Positions 57,347-64,000 of a stretch of 64,000 nt of DNA are shown here, in pieces (the stretch's first letter is position 1; each line of letters starts with the position of its first letter). The stretch covers positions 340,943-404,942 of the forward strand of contig NW_024468538.1 of NCBI RefSeq assembly GCF_001632365.1. Reading direction: 5' to 3'. The notes beneath the pieces were generated by a model. It saw only the letters and a program-made list of their open reading frames with translations. It ran no database searches and was not told the DNA's origin. Origin of the DNA: Laetiporus sulphureus 93-53 (taxonomy: Eukaryota; Basidiomycota; Agaricomycetes; Polyporales; Laetiporaceae). Made by a program: the position numbers and the translations under genes.

Positions 57347-58064
57347 TGTTATGAAGCGTTCCTTACTAGAACCCTCCGCACATGAAGCTTCCACACATAC
57401 GATCGTATCTCTGGTTTATAGTGTTGTCTACTGCAAGGCAGATGCCTTTGCCAATGGACGCTATCCCCAGCAAGCGGTACGAGCTTGCCACCTCTAAGAG
57501 ATAGTAGATTGCACAAGGGTTCTAGACAGTGAGAACGTCAGAGTCACAAGTGGAAGAGGTTAGTCTTCCAGCTGCTGCTCCGCCCCTTTATATCGTCACA
57601 GACCTATAGTCTGGGGTCCTAGTACATGGGGTCTCCTACAGCTATTCATAGAGTAAATGAAATAGACTGAGACAAATACTTAACCGCTGCGAGCCAAGTA
57701 ATTGGTGAGCTAATGTTAGTACAGGTGAAATAGAAACCTGAAATGAACTGATATGAAATATACCAATATGCAATAGAGGAATATGAAATAGTCCGATGTG
57801 AAATAGAAAGAAATGAAAAGTATGAAACGTGAACGTTAAACATACAATAAATCTTGCTAGATCTTCCCACAGTAGATGTGAAGCATCTACCACTTGGTGG
57901 GATATCCCGAAATGGTATAGGGCTCTTCCCACACCACAGGGATGCTTGATCTGGTAACTGCATGTGCCCTTACTATCACGTGATCAAAAACTTGAAACTT
58001 TTTGCTCGGGGCTCATTCGTGAGCTCCCCCCTTTCCTAGGTGATTGCTGCCTAGCTTCGTAACA
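57347..58064 (-). repeat. LTR of element D, intact copy
   Basis: 718 bp from TGTTATGAAGC to CTTCGTAACA; serves as the 5' LTR given the minus orientation. Contains TTTATATCGTCAC near 57587, a minus-strand TATA box. Next to it on the internal side the sense strand reads TTTGGAAGAGG, a possible primer binding site beginning with TGG. Confidence 0.85.
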
Positions 58065-58224
58065 CACAGTCATATCTCCAATGTATGTGGTGGTATTGTG
58101 CTGTTTGTCCAAGTATCCACTATGAAGTAGCCAATATGAAGGTTGGCATCTGAATAACTACTTGTGGTTGCCAAATAATGACTTGAATGCTGCAAAAAGA
58201 AAGGTGCCACCTAATACTGTGACA

Positions 58225-61200
58225 ATATTGTGCATGATCTTGTTGCTCATTGTTGCTGGCTTTATTGTAGAATGTTTCTATCATTTCGTGTGGCTAGATC
58301 ATCTGAGGAATCGGTCCACTCCAGTATGCTTTTGTCATCTGATGATGCGTCGATGTCCTCCAGTGCATTTCCTCCTGCGACATTGCAGCGAGAGGAAAAA
58401 TTGAGCATTTTGTGAGATTAGAGCGATTACATCGACATACCTGCAGTGTATGAAAAGTCATGTGCCGTATGCGCTCATGTATGTCTCAGTAAACATGTTC
58501 AGTCAGTACCCATGGATCTCATTGACCTTTCACCTTTACATAGAGATGGAGAGTTTGTCACTCATCGTGAACGACACTCATCATCAGATGCAATTGCTTC
58601 GTTGTCAGGTCCTGTCTTACATGCGAAGTGTATTCAGGTTGTCGACAGCGTTTCTTACCTGGACATGTGCAATTCGTGTCGGTCTGTGTTAGTTGAACGC
58701 AACAAGTTGCTGAAAACCGCTCTTGCTAATGGATTATGGTTGGGTGAGGTCTCCAACATCTTACACGAACTTACGTTTGTGGAACAGATGTTAGTCGCAA
58801 AAGTCAGGCATAACTCATTCATAGTGAAAGTAACCAAGGGACAACGGAAAATGATCGCTAACACCATTGCGTTTTCACAGCCGGTCGAGAAAATATATGA
58901 TGTATTACTGCCTCCTAGGAGTGATTTAGATGATGTGTTGGCAATCCTGTTCACAGATCCATGTTGTCCGAATGAGGATGATTTCAAACGTACTCCATTG
59001 GTAGTGTGACATCATGCAGTTCTTGCCGCTCTTAATTGGCTTAAACTAAATCATTCTGACTACAGTGGTGTGGTGATATCTCATGAAAATATTGCTCAGT
59101 ATTCGGAACATGAGCCACCTGTTACAGTTCTTCATCGAGAGTCTGACGAGAGGACACCAGCGGAGTCCATGTCTGTGCATGAAGTTGATGAGGAACGGGG
59201 TACTAATGAAGGTCATTGTCCTTTTGCTGTGCATGGTTTATCCACCACTGATGTCGCTACTATGTCGTATAAGACTCGCATTGCGACTGCATTGCAATAT
59301 TTCATAACGGTGGTGCTGTTTTAGGGTACGGTCACAGCGTGAAGCCGGAAAGCATATACCATAACAGCGCATTGCTTCCAAGTATGTTTCTGTGGCTGTT
59401 TCCCTATGGCCTTGGCAGGCTGGAAAATTCGCTTATAAAGGCTCGCATTGGCCGTGGTGAGCATATTCGATATTTGCTCACTTACATTGACCGTCGTTTT
59501 CAGACAGATTATTACTTCCCATTCATTGTATTTAACCAACAACAAATTAAAGACTCTACTCGAGGTGGTTATCTATTGACAGAGCATCGCAACTTCTGAC
59601 AGGTGGCAGATTTGGTATGTTCATTGAAACCAGACATTTTGCAATGGTTAGTCAATAGGGGCCAAAGTAATCGTTATCTCTGAGCGGAGGATGAAGATGA
59701 AAAGAAGTGCTTTGAACTAATTTCTATCCTTGACTACATTGCGGGGCACGTAGATGGGTCGTCTGCGAAGCATAAGCAACTTTGAAGTGAGATTCGCAGT
59801 CTTATTATCACACGTAACATTCCACTATTTTTTATAACATTCTCGTCCGTTGACATCAACCATTCCCTTTGCCTTTATTATTGTGGGGAAAATATTGATA
59901 TGTTCGATTTGTGCAGTGCATTCCCACAATATGCAGATCAGTTACGCAGGATAGCTGATAATCCTGTTGTGTGTGCTCACTTTTTTAACTTCATGGTGCT
60001 TTCATTCATCACGAACATCCTACGTGTTTTGACAAAGGCGAATTGTTCAGGAAGATATCTGCATACTATGGTACTGTTGAATCCCAGGGTCGACAAATGC
60101 TGCGTATGCACATGCTGTTATGGATCATGAACTCTCTCAGCCCTTTAGAGATACGATCACGTATCCTCATCGATTCTGTATTTCAGCAATTGATGTTGGA
60201 TTGGTTGGATGATTGTCAACAAGGTGATTACTCATCTGGAAGTTTGACTGATATAAAAACACATCATGCTGCTCATGGCGTGGATGTAGATTCTGACGAA
60301 TGTGATGCGCGATCTGTTTTAATGTTGGCCCATGTTCAGCCGGCAAACATATGCACTGCTGACGAAGTCACAGAAGTGTACAGCCAAGTGCTGCATGATG
60401 CAGATGACATCATGTATGCATCCAATCAGCATCGCTGTAGGTTGCAGACATCTACTTCAAAAGGCTGCAGATGTACAGCTGAAAGTACATGTCGGGCTCA
60501 TTTTTCTCATGAGCTATATCCGTCCACACATGTCGACAATGATACAGGGGCTATTCACTTTAAAAAGACAGAGCCATGGATCAACACTTTCAATCTTGTA
60601 ATGTTTCATGCTCTTCGATGTAACACCAACATTACCTGTCTATTATCGGGAATGCAGGTGTGTGCCATTATTGCATACATCACAGATTATGTTACCAAAT
60701 CTCCTCTTCAGATGCATTCCATATTCGAAAGCATTTGGGTGGTGCTTGACAAACACAGTGAAGCCATAACACATGCCGAATCGAACGAAGATTGCACGCA
60801 GTCAGTAGTGACTAAAGTCATCAATGCATTGTCTGTGAAAAGAAAAATTGGAGCGTCGATGGTATGTGCCTATTTACTCGGCTTTCCCGACCACTACACG
60901 AATGTTGTGTTTAAAAAATTCTACTGGGCTCCATATTCAACTATGTCACTGGCACGTCTAAGGCTAATTGCCCTTCCTCGGCTATGCATGAGTTCAACGG
61001 TGACATTGCCAGTGACGACATCAATGAGGAGCATGTAATAATCAGTCAAAGCCGAAACAGCATTGTTCCCCTTAATAAGATCAACGATCATGTTTTCTGA
61101 CCACATTCATATGATAACTGGTGCCTGTACGATTATTTAGTACAAACCGATGTTGTTCGGAACCGTCATCGAGATCGGTCCACAACCAGAAGTGATGTTG

Positions 61201-61851
61201 TATGCGAGACCAGAGCAAACGACGATGTTCGACATCAGTCATCTTTTTCAGGTCGCTTTCTCACTGGACATCCCATGCATGAGACACACACTGTAGTCTG
61301 TGTGACAGAGAGTAAACACTATGTTCTCAATTTTCTCGGCAAGGCACTTCCTCATCATGACAAAGAAGATCGGGAGACATTCTGCTTGACAATGCTAACT
61401 TTTTTTAACCCACGCAGTTGGCGATCTGGATCCGATTTGAAATCACCATCAGAAAGCTGGGACTCTGCATTTGAAAGGACCACATTTGACCCACCACATA
61501 TTTGCATTATGGCCAACATGAACATTTTATACGAGTGTCGAGATGCTCATGATGATTTTGCTTCGCAGCGCCTCGCAAATGAGCAGTTATCGTCTGGCTT
61601 GGCATTTCTTATGAGTTCCACTAGGGATTCTTGTGACACCGAAAACGAAGACCCAAACACACTGTTAGACTTTACTCAGGATCAACTACTTAGTATGCTT
61701 CAAGATGAGCTATCCCATCAGGGAGCTGTCACATCTCGCAATCGGGCTCAGATGGCAGAAATGTGCACGTTGATGCAACGGATCCACACAGTGTGTGATC
61801 ATCACTGGGGCTGGTGTTGAAGTGCAATATGTTCATCTGAGGGGTTTACTA
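58225..61851 (+). pseudogene. Helitron Rep region, broken
   Basis: Continuation of the Helitron ORF. Pieces in order: a DUF6570-type domain near 58640-58930 (C-N-S-C, A-L-A-N-G-L-W-L-G-E-V, V-R-H-N); a Helitron-like N domain near 59339-59600 (F-L-W-L-F-P-Y-G-L-G); and the Rep core. In the Rep core the HUH position reads R-M-H-M at about 60103, so the first His is Arg; the two catalytic Tyr (Y-I-T-D-Y, 60676-60690) and following Lys are kept. The linker that normally precedes the helicase ends at 61820. Stops at 59007-59009, near 59598, 59681 and 59786, plus frameshifts near 59310 and 60050, show that it is dead. The helicase domain is missing because an LTR starts at 61852. Confidence 0.85.
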
Positions 61852-62267
61852 TGTGTTGCCTAGTCCAGGAGGGTCCTTCAGGAAGGAGAGAAGTATGGCA
61901 GGAAGTGGAGGAGGTGCTCTGGAAAGCAAGGCAGAAGCAAAGAAGTCATTTCGAGACAGGCCCCGAGACAACTTCTGGAGATGATCCTGAGAGGTTTGTT
62001 TGCAGGCACTCAATCTGGCCAGGAATGCGTAGATATCGTGCTCACACAGTGCACAGAGAGGGACAATTAATTCACCTCTAGCTACACAATGGAGGGGAGG
62101 GGAACAAGTTCTCAGAAACTTCTAACTAGGGGCCTCTTATACTACCCGAAAAAGTCCAAAGATAAATAAAACAAATTAGGTAAGGTAAGTAAAACCGAAA
62201 ATAAAATAACAAACAAGTCAGAATTGTAGTGCAAGATTGTAGTGGCAGCCCAACTACAGTCCTCACA
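61852..62267 (-). repeat. LTR of another retroelement (family E)
   Basis: 416 bp with termini TGTG...CACA. On the minus strand the sequence just upstream is TTGTGTTGGGGGGAGATG, a typical polypurine tract directly against an LTR that begins TGTGAGGACTG, so this is a 3' LTR. A TATAAGAGG box is present on the minus strand. It is inserted in the Helitron between Rep and helicase. Confidence 0.65.
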
Positions 62268-64000
62268 TCTCCCCCCAACACAAAATGTTGACCATCCCTG
62301 GTCAATGCCCCACATCCACAACATAATCAGAGTACTCACAAAGAAGCTTACAGAAAGTCTTGGAGGCATTCACGGTGAAGCAACCCATCCTGGAGGTCAT
62401 AAAGGCATCAAGGACCACTGCTCCCATGCCCAGCAATTGATGGCCTGTAGTACATTCTCGAGAAGTCACACGCAAGTTGTGTCGCCACAGGCCTGACCTG
62501 GGTGCATGTCATCAATGTGTGTGTAGAAGGCATCCAGTGCATCATGTGTCAGCGCATCCCTTTGTGCCACATTATATACTAACTCGATAGACTCCTGTGG
62601 ATCCCTAGCTCTTGATCCTGCTGATGATGCTAGTCAAATGCCTTGCTGATCCAGTGATACCAAGACATCACCCTGAGAAGGTACGCTCGACCTGATATGC
62701 TCTTGCACTTGCATAATCGCTGCTGGCTCAGTTCTCACTTTATCAATCTCCTCCCACATGCACCCCAGTTCTGCCCCCCTCGCTGCGAACGCCGCCCACT
62801 CTGGCTCCCTGTTGAGGATGTACTAGATGGTGAGCCACTCTACATTGACCCATCATTTGATGATGGCATTCCTGTTCAAACTCGTCCGGACTTGCACCAT
62901 GCACCACTGGGAGGTGGCGCCTCGAGGACTCCAAGCCACCACTTCGCACTGTCGATAGCATCACCGGGAATGGTATGTCCACCTGTGAACTGTGCTAGCC
63001 ATGAGTCAACTGCCTGCTCTAATGGGTTATATCGAGACTTCACCGCTTGGCTAGCCTCAGTGGCTACATGTTCGAGACCATCAATACGATTCCCGAGCCT
63101 CACGTACGAGTTTTCAAGTGCTTTGATGTAATCTGAGAGGGCATGCGTGGTTCTATTAAGGTGTTGCCTGAACTGTTGAGCCTGAAGCTGGAGGATCTCC
63201 ACTGCATTCCATAGCTCTCCGTCGTGAACAGGCATCATGGCCACCCGAAGATCGCATGCCTTGAATCCGTGGAGCAACTCCGCAGGTTTGCCTATGTGTG
63301 AGGTAAGTCCTTTGAACTCCTCCTTCATCACATCAAGCTCATGATCTATACTGCTATAGTGGTGACAGGCCCCAGAGATCACAGACGGTGAGCCAGATGT
63401 CATGATCGAAGTCGCAGAGTCGCATTCTGAGACCAGAGACTCCCCTGAGAAAGGCAAAGCCGAGTCGTTCCAAGAATTGATCACTAGTGCGCACCTCTTG
63501 TCCAACACATTGCAAGGCACCTGACACATGTCCGCCATGGTGACATGAACCCAAGAGACACCAGCCACACCAGCGCATGCTTGAGCAATGTCCTCCGCTC
63601 CACCTTCATCTCCATCACTGCGCACTGCGATGTACTGACCACTCACCATCTCTGCTCTTGCTGACTTTACCTGCACCTCAAGGGCACCAATTGCATGTGC
63701 CTCTTCCCTGCCTCGCTGCATGTCCCCACTGGTGAATCGCCCTCAGGTCGTCTTCGACCATAGTCATGCACAGGGAGTCCGTCAGACGCGTTTTTGCAGG
63801 TAAGTCATCTCGGTTCCTTTCCATGGTCTCGCTGAGTTCTCTGGGCTAAAGTATCAGAGAGGCATTCAGGAGCATGTACAGCAGCAAACAGGAGCAGATT
63901 ATAATTGGAGAATCTCGTGGCGGATGATGAGGACAGCGATGAATCGCTCATGGTGAGTCGTCCTCATTCCTCTCTTCTAGCACACTGATCATTCTTGTAT
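62268..64000 (-). mobile_element. Internal part of family E LTR element, cut by window end
   Basis: Runs from the polypurine tract at 62268-62281 to the end of the window and beyond. No reverse transcriptase or integrase motif is visible in this part; one long minus-strand ORF (62876-63721) is the only coding signal. Either the pol genes lie beyond 64000 or this is a non-autonomous element carrying a foreign or gag-like ORF. Confidence 0.5.
62876..63721 (-). CDS. Unrecognised ORF inside family E element
   Basis: 281 codons on the minus strand. The first half is Ala/Glu/Val-rich; residues about 100-230 are helical with a likely coiled coil (L-Q-L-Q-A-Q-Q-F-R, I-K-A-L-E-N-S-Y); the end is Gly/Pro-rich. 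No zinc knuckle, protease or RT motif. Frame usage just upstream of the ATG also looks coding, so the true start may lie further right, perhaps after an intron. Position before the 3' LTR would suit a C-terminal or accessory ORF. A gag-like protein is one possibility; I cannot assign a function. Confidence 0.4.
   Translation of the reverse strand: MQRGREEAHAIGALEVQVKSARAEMVSGQYIAVRSDGDEGGAEDIAQACAGVAGVSWVHVTMADMCQVPCNVLDKRCALVINSWNDSALPFSGESLVSECDSATSIMTSGSPSVISGACHHYSSIDHELDVMKEEFKGLTSHIGKPAELLHGFKACDLRVAMMPVHDGELWNAVEILQLQAQQFRQHLNRTTHALSDYIKALENSYVRLGNRIDGLEHVATEASQAVKSRYNPLEQAVDSWLAQFTGGHTIPGDAIDSAKWWLGVLEAPPPSGAWCKSGRV

Larger units (their letters stand above)
46484..58064 (-). mobile_element. 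Non-autonomous LTR retrotransposon (family D), split by Gypsy
   Basis: LTRs: left copy 46484-46499 continuing at 55028-55739, right copy 57347-58064 (718 bp). Both begin TGTTATGAAGC and end CTTCGTAACA. The element is flanked by CACAG at 46479-46483 and at 58065-58069, an exact 5-bp target duplication. The internal region 55740-57346 is only about 1.6 kb and shows no gag or pol, so mobility must have depended on another element. A purine tract on the minus strand next to the left LTR (complement of 55744-55758) and a minus-strand TATAAAGG in the LTR show that it reads right to left. Confidence 0.85.
45807..58224 (-). mobile_element. Solo-LTR-like element (family C copy 2), split by nested insertions
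   Basis: Its own sequence is 45807-46483 plus 58070-58224, about 830 bp. It starts TGTCACAGT and ends ACTGTGACA, a perfect 9-bp terminal inverted repeat. Flanks are ATGTT (45802-45806) and ATATT (58225-58229), a 5-bp target duplication with one mismatch. No internal region of its own is visible, so it is a solo LTR. A TATA box on the minus strand (TATATAAGC) gives its orientation. It is interrupted at 46484-58064 by the next element. Confidence 0.75.

Overview
The window comes from a filamentous basidiomycete, most likely an Agaricomycete (a Polyporales-type wood decayer would fit, but I cannot prove the order). Evidence: genes split by many GT-AG introns of 50-80 nt, a Zn2Cys6 regulator with fungal-specific domain, F-box and BTB paralog clusters typical of mushrooms, and chromodomain Ty3/Gypsy and Helitron elements. 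Nine intact spliced genes could be built, and each model closes to a whole number of codons. Fungal genes here have no ribosome binding sites or operons, so none are listed. No convincing tRNA, rRNA or CRISPR feature was seen.

Layout. 0-25.4 kb: alpha/beta hydrolase (+), a large Zn2Cys6 transcription factor (-) with two microexons, a coiled-coil protein of unknown function (-), then 14.6-24 kb of gene debris: two diverged F-box copies carrying frameshifts, a third F-box-like relic with an in-frame stop, a relic of the transcription factor's second exon, and short direct repeats. 24-25.3 kb holds a Nudix protein (+).

25.4-38.5 kb is ordinary gene-bearing DNA, all on the + strand: an endonuclease/exonuclease/phosphatase-family protein, ribosomal protein eL27, a secreted FAD-linked oxidase, and three tandem BTB/POZ paralogs with conserved intron positions.

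38.5-64 kb is accessory DNA. It begins with paired repeat modules, two minisatellites (one of them with units that flip orientation) and a decayed coding-like stretch. From 44 kb on there is a Russian-doll transposon nest. A + strand Helitron is interrupted by a solo-LTR-like element (45807-58224), which is interrupted by a non-autonomous LTR element (46484-58064, TSD CACAG), which is interrupted inside its own LTR by an 8.5 kb Ty3/Gypsy chromovirus (46500-55022, 658-bp LTRs, TSD GTTCC). Removing the layers restores the Helitron reading frame. All LTR elements point to the minus strand. The Gypsy element encodes an extra ORF before gag, a gag, and a pol ending in chromodomain plus a complete-looking trimeric dUTPase; its stops are all explainable as C-to-T changes. 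A further LTR element (61852 to beyond the window) cuts the Helitron before its helicase.
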